Shown: positions 18,874 to 28,083, counted from the first letter of the stretch. The stretch: 64,000 nucleotides of DNA from Marinomonas rhizomae (GCF_024397855.1 NZ_CP073343.1:372001-436000); one strand, 5' to 3'. Program-made: numbers and translations. Notes: generated from the sequence alone by a model not told the origin.

Positions 18874-19626
18874 TTATTTCGCATTTGTCTGATTTTGTCG
18901 ATCAACCAATGTACGGATGCGCGTTACGGCATCTACAGCATGAGCGCCATCGCCATGCACACAAATGGTATCTGCATGGATGGCCAGTTGCTTGCCTGAG
19001 CTGGTCGTTAATGTGCCTGTTTCGCATAATTGTTCGACTTGCTTTTCGATCAAATCAAAGCTGGCGTGAACGGCATTTGGTTCTTTACGGGGCGTGAGTC
19101 GACCTTCGTCTGTGTATAAGCGATCAGAGAAAGCTTCAAACCAAACGTTGAGACCGTATTTCTTGGCCATCTTCTTAATCTCAGGGGCTTCTGGCACGGC
19201 CATCACCATTAATGTCAATGTAGCGTCTAGTTCGCTTACTGCTTGCATCACTGTGTCTAACACAGCGAAATCAGCCATCATGGTGTTGTACAAAGCGCCA
19301 TGAGGTTTGACGTAATCCACATGGGTGTTTTGGCTTTCGCAGATGCCTTTTAAGGCGCCAATTTGATATTGAATCAACGCTTTTAATTCAGCGGGAGCAA
19401 TATCCATATTACGACGACCGAAGCCAACCAAATCCGGATAAGCTGGATGCGCGCCAATGGTGACATTGTGCTGTTTTGCTAAGGCAACGGTCTTTGCCAT
19501 GGTCAATGGGTCGGAAGCGTGAAAGCCGCAAGCGATGTTTGCTTGATCAACAAATGGCATGATTTGATCGTCTAAGCCCATTTGCCAAGTGCCGAACGCT
19601 TCGCCCATATCACAATTTAATTTCAT
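18874..19626 (-). CDS. pxpA: 5-oxoprolinase subunit A (LamB/YcsF family)
   Basis: 250 residues. The diagnostic N-terminus KLNCDMGEAFGTW, the VDQANIACGFHASDP motif, TIGAHPAYPDLVGFGRR, YVKPHGALYN and the C-terminal ICVHGDGAHAV are all present. It is the third component of the oxoprolinase. ATG 19626 is preferred because all family members start here and AAGGA lies 8 bases upstream. The gene is the fourth of a run dctP-dctQ-dctM-pxpA-pxpB-pxpC, so uptake and cleavage are probably co-expressed. Confidence 0.94.
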   Translation of the reverse strand: MKLNCDMGEAFGTWQMGLDDQIMPFVDQANIACGFHASDPLTMAKTVALAKQHNVTIGAHPAYPDLVGFGRRNMDIAPAELKALIQYQIGALKGICESQNTHVDYVKPHGALYNTMMADFAVLDTVMQAVSELDATLTLMVMAVPEAPEIKKMAKKYGLNVWFEAFSDRLYTDEGRLTPRKEPNAVHASFDLIEKQVEQLCETGTLTTSSGKQLAIHADTICVHGDGAHAVDAVTRIRTLVDRQNQTNAK

Positions 19627-19660
19627 TTTTGATTCCTTAAGCCTGTTCACTGTTAAGCGC

Positions 19661-20968
19661 TTAGTTTTGAGACATGGTTGTTGGTAAATAGGTCACAATT
19701 TCAGGAAAGATACTAATTAACAGAATGGCCACGCCAATAAGTAAAAAGAACGGTAAGGCAGCTTTTGCTACATACAAAATGTTCTTCCCTGTCAGGGCCT
19801 GAATCACAAAGAGGTTGAAGCCAACGGGTGGGGTGATTTGCGACATTTCCACCACTAATACAATGAAAATACCAAACCACAACAGGTCAATATTCGCTGC
19901 TTGTACCATAGGTAAGATGACCGCAACGGTCAGCACGACTACAGAAATACCATCTAAGAAACAGCCTAAAATCACGAATAACACGGTGAGGTATAGGATC
20001 AATTCCATAGGTGACAAAGACATGCCCGAAATCCACAAAGCCAAGGCTTTAGGTATGCCCAAGAAGCCCATTGCCAATGTTAGAAAGTGCGCGCCGATCA
20101 AGATGAAACCAATCATACAAGAACTTTTTACGGCACCTAATAAGCTGTCCATAAAGCTATGACGACTTAATGAGCCTGTGAGTGCAGCAAGCACCAAAGC
20201 GCCCGCTACGCCCAAAGCCGCGGCTTCTGTTGGCGTCGTAATACCGCCGTAAATAGAACCTAAAACAAAGCCAATTAAACCCATGACAGGCAATAGTTTG
20301 CGCAAGCCTTTAATGCGTGCAGACCAGCTAGTTTCATGGCCTGTTGTTTTAGGTAATTCGTCTTTATGTAGGTGTCCCCAGATCATGGTGAAGCCCATAA
20401 ACAAAGATACAAGTAATAACCCCGGCAAAGCGCCAGCGATAAACAAGCGTGCGATAGACACTTCTGCCGCCACACCATAAACAATCAAAATAATCGATGG
20501 TGGAATTAACAGCCCCAATGTTCCAGAGCCTGCTAAGGTGCCGATGGCCATACGATCGCTGTAACCTTGTTTGCGAAGTTCAGGCAAGGTCATGCGCCCT
20601 ATTGTCGCAGCGGTGGCTGCAGAAGAGCCCGATACCGCAGCAAAAATGCCACAACTAAGAATATTTACATGCAGCAATTTACCCGGAACGCCACCTAACC
20701 AAGGCGACAGACCTTTGAATAAATCCTCAGATAAGCGCGTACGAAATAGCACCTCCCCCATCCAAATGAACAATGGCAAAGCGGTCAGTGACCACGCAGT
20801 ACTTGCCCCCCAGCTTGAGGTCGCAAAAAGCAAATCCACTTGATAGTTTTCAGAAAGAATTAAGCCCAAACCACCAATGGCGATTAGGGTAAAAGACACC
20901 CAAACACCCAGTGACAAAAGGGCAAGCATGGCAAATGCCAACAGGATAGAAATCCACATCATATCCAT
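19661..20968 (-). CDS. dctM: TRAP transporter large membrane subunit (DctM type)
   Basis: 435 residues with about 12 hydrophobic segments. DctM hallmarks are ISILLAFAMLALLSLGVWVSF at the N-terminus (broken across membrane helix 1), PLFIWMGEVLF, GSSAATAATIGRMTLPEL and LIPPSIILIVYG, followed by TEAAALGVAGAL and the C-terminal ITPPVGFNLFVIQAL. It is the sodium-coupled transport channel of a tripartite ATP-independent periplasmic transporter. Its ATG overlaps the dctQ stop by one base. Substrate is inferred from the adjacent pxp genes as 5-oxoproline or a related compound. Confidence 0.92.
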   Translation of the reverse strand: MDMMWISILLAFAMLALLSLGVWVSFTLIAIGGLGLILSENYQVDLLFATSSWGASTAWSLTALPLFIWMGEVLFRTRLSEDLFKGLSPWLGGVPGKLLHVNILSCGIFAAVSGSSAATAATIGRMTLPELRKQGYSDRMAIGTLAGSGTLGLLIPPSIILIVYGVAAEVSIARLFIAGALPGLLLVSLFMGFTMIWGHLHKDELPKTTGHETSWSARIKGLRKLLPVMGLIGFVLGSIYGGITTPTEAAALGVAGALVLAALTGSLSRHSFMDSLLGAVKSSCMIGFILIGAHFLTLAMGFLGIPKALALWISGMSLSPMELILYLTVLFVILGCFLDGISVVVLTVAVILPMVQAANIDLLWFGIFIVLVVEMSQITPPVGFNLFVIQALTGKNILYVAKAALPFFLLIGVAILLISIFPEIVTYLPTTMSQN

Positions 20969-21486
20969 TAGATTTCCTCCAAAGACAGGGCGTCTTCTTG
21001 TTCACTGTAAGTAGGTTGTTTACCACCAAGTACTGAGATTAATGCATCCAAAATAGCTAGGTTGAGTGCGATGACACCAATGGCAACAGGCAGTTGAGGT
21101 ATCCAAAGTGGCACAGGAATGTAGCCATATGATACTTCTTCATAAATATAGGACTCGTAAACCATGTAACAGCAGGCATAGGATAAATAGCTCAATAACG
21201 CTAAGGATAGGATTAGAATCGCGCCTTCTTGAATCTTGCGAGGTACCGGAGAAAATCGTTGAATCAGCAAGGTGACTCGAATATGGCCGCCTTCACGGAA
21301 GGTATAAGCCAATCCAAGAAAGGTCGATGCCGCAAGTGCATAGCCTGCGAAGTCTTCTGCAGAGGGGACAATAAAACCGAATAAACGACCGACGATTTGT
21401 GCTAATAAAAGCGAGGTAATAATAACGATACACAAACCGGACAGCAGGCCAGAGCAGAGGTAAAGTTTTTCTTTTAATTGGCTCAT
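20968..21486 (-). CDS. dctQ: TRAP transporter small membrane subunit (DctQ type)
   Basis: 172 residues with four predicted membrane helices, as usual for DctQ. The central AEDFAGYALAASTFLGLAYT and FREGGHIRVTLL are characteristic of the family. I chose the ATG at 21486; a longer frame begins with a GTG at 21513 but that adds a polar tail inside the hairpin between dctP and dctQ. It forms the membrane complex with DctM. Confidence 0.9.
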   Translation of the reverse strand: MSQLKEKLYLCSGLLSGLCIVIITSLLLAQIVGRLFGFIVPSAEDFAGYALAASTFLGLAYTFREGGHIRVTLLIQRFSPVPRKIQEGAILILSLALLSYLSYACCYMVYESYIYEEVSYGYIPVPLWIPQLPVAIGVIALNLAILDALISVLGGKQPTYSEQEDALSLEEI

Positions 21487-21510
21487 AGTGTTCACTTTTT
21501 GCTTGGAAGA

Positions 21511-21555
21511 CACCGCCTAAACCTATCTTATGGTAATGGTTAGAAGTAGGCGGTG
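21511..21555 (-). terminator. Intercistronic hairpin between dctP and dctQ
   Basis: A perfect 9-bp stem (caccgccta / taggcggtg) with a 27-base loop and no T run. Hairpins here often protect the binding-protein mRNA or reduce expression of the membrane subunits, which fits the need for excess DctP. Confidence 0.55.
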
Positions 21556-21603
21556 TTAGGAGGACACTTATATCTAATTGTTTTAATTAGATAGACTTAA
21601 TCA

Positions 21604-22575
21604 TTAGTTTTGGTAGCGAGTTAGGATTTCACCAATCTCTTTTGGTGCTTCTGCTTTCCACTCTTCTGTCATTGTTTTACCGATGGCTTTTAATTCTTCA
21701 ACTAACTGAGAAGACGGGTCTGATACCATCATGCCGTTTTCAACCAAGGTAGCTTTGTCCTTCGCCGCGCGCGCTGCAATTTGAGTCCAACCAGCTGCCT
21801 CAGCGTGCTTGGCAGCGTCTAGTACGATTTGTTGAGTGGCTTTATCCAAACGACGGAATGAGCGCTTGTTGACCACCACAATGTTTTTTGGAATCCACGC
21901 TTTTACATCTGTGTAGTGATTCACATAATCCCAAGCTTGACTATCAACACCTGTTGACGGTGATGTAATCATGGCTTGAATGATACCAGTGCTAAAAGCT
22001 TGAGGAATGTCTGGGGTTTGGATCGTCATTGGCGTGGTGTTCATCAAATCAGCAAGACGAGATTGCGTTGGGCTATAAGCGCGCATTTTCTGGCCTTTTA
22101 GGTCTGACAAAGTGTTCACTGCATCTTTGCTGTAAAGGCTCTGCGCTGGCCATGCAACAGTGTAAAGCAACATCATGCCGTCTTTATCAAGTTCTTTAGC
22201 AATAGATGGCTTAGCTGCTTCCCACAATTTTTTAGCATCTTCAAAAGACGTTGCCAAGAACGGAATATTATCGTGCTTGTAGATCGGGTTTTCATTACCC
22301 AAAATCCCCAAGAACATTTCGCCCATTTGTACCTGCCCCGTTTTTACTGCACGTGGAATTTCAGGGTGTTTTACCAAAGAGCCACCAGAGTGAACAGTAA
22401 TTTCAAGGTCGCTATTGTCTTGGACCTCTTTCGCAAAGGTATAAGCGATTTGCGTTTGCAGGTTGCCATCACCGTAAGGCGTTGGCATATGCCATTTTTC
22501 AGCAAAACTGGCTGTAGAGGTCAGACCGCCAAGAGCGATGCCGCTAACAATTAATGCATTGGATAACTTTGACAT
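21604..22575 (-). CDS. dctP: TRAP transporter substrate-binding protein (DctP type)
   Basis: 323 residues with a signal peptide (ALIVSGIALGGLTSTASFA). The DctP fold is shown by KWHMPTPYGDGN, VHSGGSLVKHPEIPRAVKTGQVQMGE, LKGQKMRAYSPTQSRL and FSTGIIQAMITSPSTG. The GQKMRAYSPTQ segment holds the conserved arginine that binds the ligand carboxylate. DctP6 and DctP7 of Bordetella are known to bind pyroglutamate, and the pxpABC genes downstream make that the leading hypothesis here. Confidence 0.92.
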   Translation of the reverse strand: MSKLSNALIVSGIALGGLTSTASFAEKWHMPTPYGDGNLQTQIAYTFAKEVQDNSDLEITVHSGGSLVKHPEIPRAVKTGQVQMGEMFLGILGNENPIYKHDNIPFLATSFEDAKKLWEAAKPSIAKELDKDGMMLLYTVAWPAQSLYSKDAVNTLSDLKGQKMRAYSPTQSRLADLMNTTPMTIQTPDIPQAFSTGIIQAMITSPSTGVDSQAWDYVNHYTDVKAWIPKNIVVVNKRSFRRLDKATQQIVLDAAKHAEAAGWTQIAARAAKDKATLVENGMMVSDPSSQLVEELKAIGKTMTEEWKAEAPKEIGEILTRYQN

Positions 22576-22672
22576 AGTAATCGTTCCTATTTTAAGTGTG
22601 GTTGTGTGTTTCTTATTATTAATAGCGCGATATTTTTATCTGCGCAGAGCTTCTCAGGTGTTCTTTGTAAGG

Positions 22673-23473
22673 CTAAAGAACAGCAAGATCGGTATCTAAA
22701 ATATCTGTCACCAGCATTTTTCCTGGTGAATGGGTAATGCAAATCGGTGGTTTTGCGTTACGAATGGCCACCTGTGGTGTGACGCCACAAGCCCAGAATA
22801 CGGGTACCTCTCCCTCTTTAACGCTGACTGCATCGCCGTAATCAGGCTTGCTTAAATCTGCGATACCAATCTCTTGTGGAGAACCAAAATGTAATGGCGC
22901 GCCATGAGCTTTTGGGAAACGTGTGGTGATTTGAATCGCTCGGATCGCATCTTTTGGTACATAAGGGCGCATTGTCATGACTGTGTTACCGAAAAAACGA
23001 CCGGCTGGTACAGTAGCAATGTTGGTTTCATACATAGAAACATTAACGTCTTCTTCAATATTTCTTGGTGTAAGACCTGCCTGTGACAAAGCATGTTCAA
23101 AAGAAAAAGAACACCCTAGGACAAAAGCCACCATGTCGTCTTGCCATAGTTCTTCAATATCTGTACGGTTTTCGACTTTTTCGCCATTGCGGTAAACATA
23201 GTATTCTGGAATGTCGTGGCGCATATCGATGTCGTGGCCAAGCTCTGGCATTGTGAAATCGCCAACTTCAGAAACACCGATCAAAGGGCAGGATATTGGG
23301 TTCTTCTGGCAGTAAAGCAAAAAATCACTTGCCCAATCTGCAGGTAAAATAACCACGTTGCCTTGCATCGCCCCTTGTACCAAACCGCTCGTAGGGCCAG
23401 TGTGCGCTTTACTACGAATTGCTTGACGCAAATCATATGCTTTTTGCAGTAATGGTGACTGAGCTGGTTTCAT
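22673..23473 (-). CDS. Putative hydro-lyase / D-glutamate cyclase family (DUF1445, UPF0317)
   Basis: 266 residues from the ATG at 23473, which has AAGGA about 8 bases before it. Family features are GPTSGLVQGAMQGNVVILP near the N-terminus, CPLIGVSE, FVLGCSFSFEHAL, YETNIATVPAGRFFGN, FWACGVTPQVAI and the C-terminal ITHSPGKMLVTD. The related human mitochondrial protein converts D-glutamate to 5-oxo-D-proline. Bacterial members are often found next to pxp genes. It is first in the minus-strand run ahead of dctP, so a role in oxoproline metabolism is likely; the direction of the reaction is not known here. Confidence 0.88.
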   Translation of the reverse strand: MKPAQSPLLQKAYDLRQAIRSKAHTGPTSGLVQGAMQGNVVILPADWASDFLLYCQKNPISCPLIGVSEVGDFTMPELGHDIDMRHDIPEYYVYRNGEKVENRTDIEELWQDDMVAFVLGCSFSFEHALSQAGLTPRNIEEDVNVSMYETNIATVPAGRFFGNTVMTMRPYVPKDAIRAIQITTRFPKAHGAPLHFGSPQEIGIADLSKPDYGDAVSVKEGEVPVFWACGVTPQVAIRNAKPPICITHSPGKMLVTDILDTDLAVL

Positions 23474-23563
23474 GGAGGTTTTCCTTATTCTTGCCACAAT
23501 CTATAGACCAAGAGTAGATCTTGCCTACCATAAAAGTCTAATCATGTTTTTTTGGGTTATTTG

Positions 23564-23578
23564 ATAAAAAATATTTAT
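23564..23578. promoter_or_regulatory. Candidate LysR-type binding site between hydro-lyase and amidase
   Basis: The palindrome ATAAAAAATATTTAT fits the T-N11-A rule of LysR sites. It lies in the divergent region between the hydro-lyase and amidase genes. The LysR gene at the far end of the amidase is the obvious candidate regulator. AT-rich sequence makes chance matches common. Confidence 0.35.
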
Positions 23579-23670
23579 TAGGTCGTTTGTAATGAGCATT
23601 ATACCTTTGACGGAACAGACCAAGGAGGGTAGTTTTCCAGAGCAATGAATACCCAATAGTGAGCGAATCT

Positions 23671-24942
23671 ATGACGCAATCCAAACTATCGAATTTTGCT
23701 TGGCAGGACCGAGATCTTATCGCCAAGTGGAAGAGTGCTTTAGAGGTTATTGATACAAAAGGCCAGTCAGTTTTTACTGAGCTGTTTGATTATATTGAGC
23801 CTCAGCCAGGGCCATTGAATGGAGCGATTATTTCGATTAAAGACCTGTTTCAAGTACAAGGCTATAACACGCAAGCTGGATCTGTATTTATTAATCAACA
23901 ACTTGCCGACCAAGATGCTGCCGCTGTGGCTCAGTTAAGAGAAGCCGGAGCGAGCTTTTTGGGTCATACCAATATGACAGAACTTGCCTATTCTGGGTTA
24001 GGACTAAATCCTCATTACGGTACACCGGATAATCCGATTAATGCAGGTCACATTACCGGAGGATCAACCAGTGGCGGCGCTGCCTCGGTAGCTTTGGGTG
24101 TGGCGGACGCGGCACTTGGTACAGACACAGGCGGTTCATTGCGTATACCGGCGGCGTTTTGTGGTTTAACAGGCTTTAAACCCTCACAACAAACTGTTTC
24201 CAGAGAAGGCTGTTTACCCTTGTCAGATTCACTTGATTCTATTGGTCCAATAGCTAAAACAGTAGAAGAGTGTGAATTACTGTGGCAGGTGTTATCTGGT
24301 ACGACACCTTTAACTGATTGCAAAAGCAGCCAAGACATAGAAACGCTACGTATTGTCATACCGAGCAACTTTGGTTTGAACGATTTGGATGCGCAGGTTG
24401 AACAAGGTTTTGCCGAGCAATTGGCTCGTCTTGAGGCTGCTGACGTGGTGGTTGAACGATGTTTTATTGATGCGCTGGAAAACTATAAAACCTTACCTGT
24501 TTGGCAGTTTTCCGCCTTTGAAAGTTGGTCGTTTTATAGCAAGAATTACGATCTGGACAAAGCGAATATTGACCCACGAGTGGCCTCTCGTATCGCCCGT
24601 GCGAAAACCATTAGTGCTGAGAGTTTTCAGCAGACTCAAGTGGCTCGACAGGCGTTTATTAAGCGAATGTCAGAAGAGGAACCTAATACGGTTTTCTTGT
24701 TACCAACGGTGGCTGTGGTCGCACCTAAGTTGTCTGATTTAGAACAAGATTCCGAATACGATCGTCTAAACTTATTGTGCTTGCGCAATACGTCGTTAGC
24801 CAATGTATTAAACGGTTGTAGTATTTCCTTACCATTCAACTTCCAACAAGAGTCAATGGGGCTAATGTTGACCGCTGGCAACGGTAAAGATCAGGCGATA
24901 TTGGATCTTGCCAAAAGGTTGCAGTCTATTTTAAGAGACTAA
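23671..24942 (+). CDS. Amidase signature family hydrolase
   Basis: 423 residues, from ATG 23671 (a GTG 12 bases earlier is also in frame). The Ser-cisSer-Lys triad is visible: Lys57 in ISIKDLF, the serines of GGSTSGGA near 132-134, and the nucleophile Ser156 in GTDTGGSLRIPAAFCG. The family hydrolyses amides of many kinds, and the substrate cannot be read. It is divergent from the dctP/pxp run and convergent with a LysR gene, so it may release glutamate- or oxoproline-related compounds for the same pathway. Confidence 0.9.
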   Translation: MTQSKLSNFAWQDRDLIAKWKSALEVIDTKGQSVFTELFDYIEPQPGPLNGAIISIKDLFQVQGYNTQAGSVFINQQLADQDAAAVAQLREAGASFLGHTNMTELAYSGLGLNPHYGTPDNPINAGHITGGSTSGGAASVALGVADAALGTDTGGSLRIPAAFCGLTGFKPSQQTVSREGCLPLSDSLDSIGPIAKTVEECELLWQVLSGTTPLTDCKSSQDIETLRIVIPSNFGLNDLDAQVEQGFAEQLARLEAADVVVERCFIDALENYKTLPVWQFSAFESWSFYSKNYDLDKANIDPRVASRIARAKTISAESFQQTQVARQAFIKRMSEEEPNTVFLLPTVAVVAPKLSDLEQDSEYDRLNLLCLRNTSLANVLNGCSISLPFNFQQESMGLMLTAGNGKDQAILDLAKRLQSILRD

Positions 24943-25848
24943 TTACTGAGCTTGCTTTTTACTGTATTCCTGAGCGGAGACCACAGCAATATTCGTTGCT
25001 ACTTCAGCAATGGGGTTAAATGGCTCGTCCGAATAAGAGGCGGTGAATGTGAGGTCATTAGGCGTCCAGACTGCTCTAATCTTTCGTAGGGATCCCGCCT
25101 CTAGTTCTTTAGTAATCATGATGTTCGGTAGGGTGGAAATCCCTACGGCGTCAATGGCTAAGCTACGGCAAGCAGCCAAGGATGTCGATGCAAAAAAGTG
25201 TGCTGGAGGCCCATCGAGCTCGCGGAATTTTTGATTGATTTCCACATAAGGTTTGGTGGCCCGCGCGTAAGTGATAATGGGCCACTTGGCTAATTCTTCT
25301 AAATACAATAATCGATCAGGCAGGTCTAAATGTGGACTTGCTACCCAAGAAAGAGAAAACGTACAGAGTTCGCGGTTAACAATATTTGGTTCTGAAATCG
25401 GCCCCATCAAAAGCCCTAAATCCAATGACCTGTCTTTTATACCATTGGCCAAATTGCTGGTGATATCGACGGTCATTTCCACATCAAGATTGGGCATGTC
25501 TTTGTTGAGCCGTAAAAGGAAATCCGGTAACCAAGTGTTTACTATGGTTTCTGAAACCCCCAAACGCAGCACACCTGAATATGCAGTAGAAAGCCCCGCG
25601 CGCTTTTTAAGTTGCTCGGTCTGGTAAAGAATTTTTTCTACATAAGGGAGTAATTCTTTGCCTTTTGAGGTCAGCATAATCGGGCTGGAGCCGCCTTCTC
25701 GTTCGAATAGTTTGACGCCTAATTCTTCTTCTAATCCTGATATCCGAGCTGAAATCGCTGGTTGCGTGGTATGGAGACGCTCGGCGGCTTTACGAAAGCT
25801 TCCTAAAGAGGCAACCCAAACAAAAGTTTCAAGACGTTTATAGTTCAC
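24943..25848 (-). CDS. LysR-family transcriptional regulator, likely of the oxoproline locus
   Basis: 301 residues if started at the GTG at 25848, which has AGAGGT 9 bases before it and gives the usual NYKRLETFVWVASLGSFRKA beginning. An ATG-less longer frame starts at TTG and is unlikely. The helix-turn-helix is AAERLHTTQPAISARISGLE. The effector domain follows from about residue 90. Its stop codon abuts that of the amidase. The gene closes the oxoproline cluster and is the only regulator in it. Confidence 0.9.
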   Translation of the reverse strand: MNYKRLETFVWVASLGSFRKAAERLHTTQPAISARISGLEEELGVKLFEREGGSSPIMLTSKGKELLPYVEKILYQTEQLKKRAGLSTAYSGVLRLGVSETIVNTWLPDFLLRLNKDMPNLDVEMTVDITSNLANGIKDRSLDLGLLMGPISEPNIVNRELCTFSLSWVASPHLDLPDRLLYLEELAKWPIITYARATKPYVEINQKFRELDGPPAHFFASTSLAACRSLAIDAVGISTLPNIMITKELEAGSLRKIRAVWTPNDLTFTASYSDEPFNPIAEVATNIAVVSAQEYSKKQAQ

Positions 25849-25963
25849 GTTATTGCGACCTCTAGTGTAATAAGTAGACAAAAAAGCAAGGATTGTCCAA
25901 AAGAGTATAAGGCTGGCAATGTTTCGGCAACCTTTTCGTTAAGTCTTACTCGGAGTAATAGGA

Positions 25964-25980
25964 GTGGCACAAAGCTTGCG
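25964..25980 (+). promoter_or_regulatory. Sigma-54 (-24/-12) promoter upstream of the DUF502 gene
   Basis: The sequence GTGGCACAAAGCTTGCG has GG at 25966-25967 and GC at 25978-25979, exactly 10 bases apart, and matches TGGCAC-N5-TTGC completely. Transcription would start near 25991, leaving a leader of about 26 bases before the ATG at 26017, with an AGAGGATC ribosome site in it. Confidence 0.7.
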
Positions 25981-26016
25981 GTATGCTGTGAACAATTTTA
26001 GAGGATCATTTCAAAC

Positions 26017-26601
26017 ATGAATAAATTGATTACGTTATTGCTTAAAGGGCTGGTGGCGGTGTTACCGATTGGGTTAACCGTGTATCTGATCTATTGGTTA
26101 TTGGCGACGGGCGAAGCGATTGCGCAGCCCTTGTTGTTACTTCTTATTCCTGATGTGCTGTATTTTCCCGGATTAGGTTTAATCGCCACTTTGGGCACTT
26201 TGGTGTTGATTGGTTTTTTAGTCAACCTTTATGGCGTTCGTTATTTGGTTAAAATTAGCCAGAATATTTTCGAGCGCATCCCGTTAGTAAAGTCCATTTA
26301 CGGTGCGATTAAAGACATGATGATGGTCTTCAATTTGGCAGAAAAGAAGGAAATGAAAAGTGTTGTGTCGATTGAATGGAACGGCGCGCAAGTGATTGGT
26401 TTTGTTACCGGTGAGCAAACTGGACAGCAGCTGTTTGGCGAGCAAGACTTAGTCGGCGTTTATGTACCGTTAAGTTATCAGATTGGCGGCATGACGCTTT
26501 ATATATCCCGTGACCGTTTGACTGAGTTGGATATTGGCGTAGAAGAAGCCATGCGTCTGGCCTTGACCGCAGGTGTGCAGAGTAAACCTAAGGCTGAATG
26601 A
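26017..26601 (+). CDS. DUF502 inner-membrane protein
   Basis: 194 residues. Two hydrophobic helices (about 5-30 and 48-70) are followed by the family core: RIPLVKSIYGAIKDM near residues 88-102, then a soluble beta-rich part with GFVTGEQTG and VYVPLSYQIGGMTLYIS. DUF502 proteins are widespread in proteobacteria and related to plant COV1; their function is unknown. The near-perfect sigma-54 promoter just upstream suggests it is expressed under an enhancer-binding activator, which is unusual information for this family. Confidence 0.88.
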   Translation: MNKLITLLLKGLVAVLPIGLTVYLIYWLLATGEAIAQPLLLLLIPDVLYFPGLGLIATLGTLVLIGFLVNLYGVRYLVKISQNIFERIPLVKSIYGAIKDMMMVFNLAEKKEMKSVVSIEWNGAQVIGFVTGEQTGQQLFGEQDLVGVYVPLSYQIGGMTLYISRDRLTELDIGVEEAMRLALTAGVQSKPKAE

Positions 26602-26688
26602 TTTAAAGTTTGTATTTCACTAGAAATCATTGGGACGTGAGTCAAAATTCTTTATCATACACTTCTTTTTTTGTAACTCTTTGAAGTG

Positions 26689-27936
26689 ATGTTGGTAAGT
26701 ATGCAAGAAGCGGCGCAAGCGCAGAAAACAGTTATTGTTGTTGGAGCAGGCCCTGCAGGCCTGATGGCAGCAGAAGGGATCTGTGCCGCTGGCCATCAGG
26801 TTCATGTATACGATGCCAAGCCCAGTGCGTGCCGTAAGTTTTTATTAGCGGGTGTGGGCGGCATGAACATTACCCATTCCGAAGCGTATCCAGAGTTTAT
26901 CCAGCGCTATTACGATAAAGCCGAATGGCTTAATACTTCAATTAGTCAGTTCAATGCTGATGCCTTATGTGAATGGATTCACGACTTAGGTATCGAAACC
27001 TTTGTCGGCACATCTGGCCGAGTTTTCCCCAAGGACATGAAAGCCGCCCCGTTATTGCGTAATTGGTTAAAGCGTTTACGTGATGCCGGTGTGCAGTTTC
27101 ATATGCGCCACAAAATGATCAAGTTGTCAGCCAATGAAGTCGTGTTTGATCATGCTGGTGAAAGTGTGACGGCAAAGGCCGATGCGATTGTGTTGGCAAT
27201 GGGCGGGGCAAGCTGGCCAAAGTTAGGCTCTGACGGTGCTTGGTTTTCTGTATTGACGGATAATGGCGTTGATGTGGCTCCTCTACAAAGCGCTAACTGC
27301 GGCTTTTACAGTGAGTGGAGTGAGCATTTAAAAACAAAATTTGCCGGTAGTCCTCTTAAAGACGTGGCGTTTTCTTTTACCTTAGCAGATGGGCAAGTGG
27401 TGACGAAAAAGGGCGAGTGTATTGTTACTCAAGATGGTATGGAAGGCAGCCTGATTTATGCGTTTTCCAAATACCTTCGAGATGGCATTAACGACTCAGG
27501 ACAATCGTCTTTGTTGATGGACTTTCTACCGCTGCAAAGTGAAGAGCAGGTCATCAAAAAACTGCGCAATATCAAGCCCAAAGAATCCTTTAGTAAATAT
27601 TTAAAACGCACTTTAAACATCACAGGTGTAAAAACCGTGTTGTTGCATGAGTCTTTTCCTAAAGAAGCCTTCCAGACACCAGAAGCTTTGGCTAAATGTT
27701 TAAAAGCTGTGCCTGTTAGTTTCTACAAAACCAAGCCGATAGAAGAAGTGATTTCGAGTGCGGGTGGTGTATGTGAAAGTAGCGTTGATGGAAGGTTAAT
27801 GCTGAACGCCATGCCTGGTGTTTTTTGTGCGGGTGAAATGCTGGATTGGGAAGCGCCAACAGGCGGCTACTTATTAACCGCGTGCTTTGCGACAGGACAC
27901 TTGGTCGCTAAAGGCGTAGATGAATTCCTGTCCTGA
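26689..27936 (+). CDS. NAD(P)/FAD-dependent oxidoreductase, HI0933/TIGR03862 family
   Basis: 415 residues from ATG 26689; ATG 26701 is also possible. An N-terminal FAD-binding motif (VVGAGPAGLMAAEGICAAG) is followed by RKFLLAGVGGMNITHSE, a conserved signature of the HI0933-like flavoproteins. Then come TFVGTSGRVFPKDMKA and the C-terminal VFCAGEMLDWEAPTGGYLL. Substrate and physiological role are unknown; members are related to BaiN-like reductases. It probably stands alone and is followed by a terminator. Confidence 0.9.
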   Translation: MLVSMQEAAQAQKTVIVVGAGPAGLMAAEGICAAGHQVHVYDAKPSACRKFLLAGVGGMNITHSEAYPEFIQRYYDKAEWLNTSISQFNADALCEWIHDLGIETFVGTSGRVFPKDMKAAPLLRNWLKRLRDAGVQFHMRHKMIKLSANEVVFDHAGESVTAKADAIVLAMGGASWPKLGSDGAWFSVLTDNGVDVAPLQSANCGFYSEWSEHLKTKFAGSPLKDVAFSFTLADGQVVTKKGECIVTQDGMEGSLIYAFSKYLRDGINDSGQSSLLMDFLPLQSEEQVIKKLRNIKPKESFSKYLKRTLNITGVKTVLLHESFPKEAFQTPEALAKCLKAVPVSFYKTKPIEEVISSAGGVCESSVDGRLMLNAMPGVFCAGEMLDWEAPTGGYLLTACFATGHLVAKGVDEFLS

Positions 27937-27972
27937 GTAGAAGATATAAAACACCTAGGCTGAATACATAAA

Positions 27973-28002
27973 AAAACGCCCAATGTTGCCATTGGGCGTT
28001 TT
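27973..28002 (+). terminator. Rho-independent terminator after the HI0933-like gene
   Basis: A perfect 13-bp stem (aaaacgcccaatg / cattgggcgtttt) with a 4-base loop. It carries A and T runs on both sides, so it could also serve the minus-strand barrel gene ending at 28084. Confidence 0.88.
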
Positions 28003-28083
28003 AGTTTTAACGATTATTGAAACTTTCTAGCTAGGGAGTAAAAGACATCCATGTCCGAAAATGATTCGATTGTCTTTTAAAGC

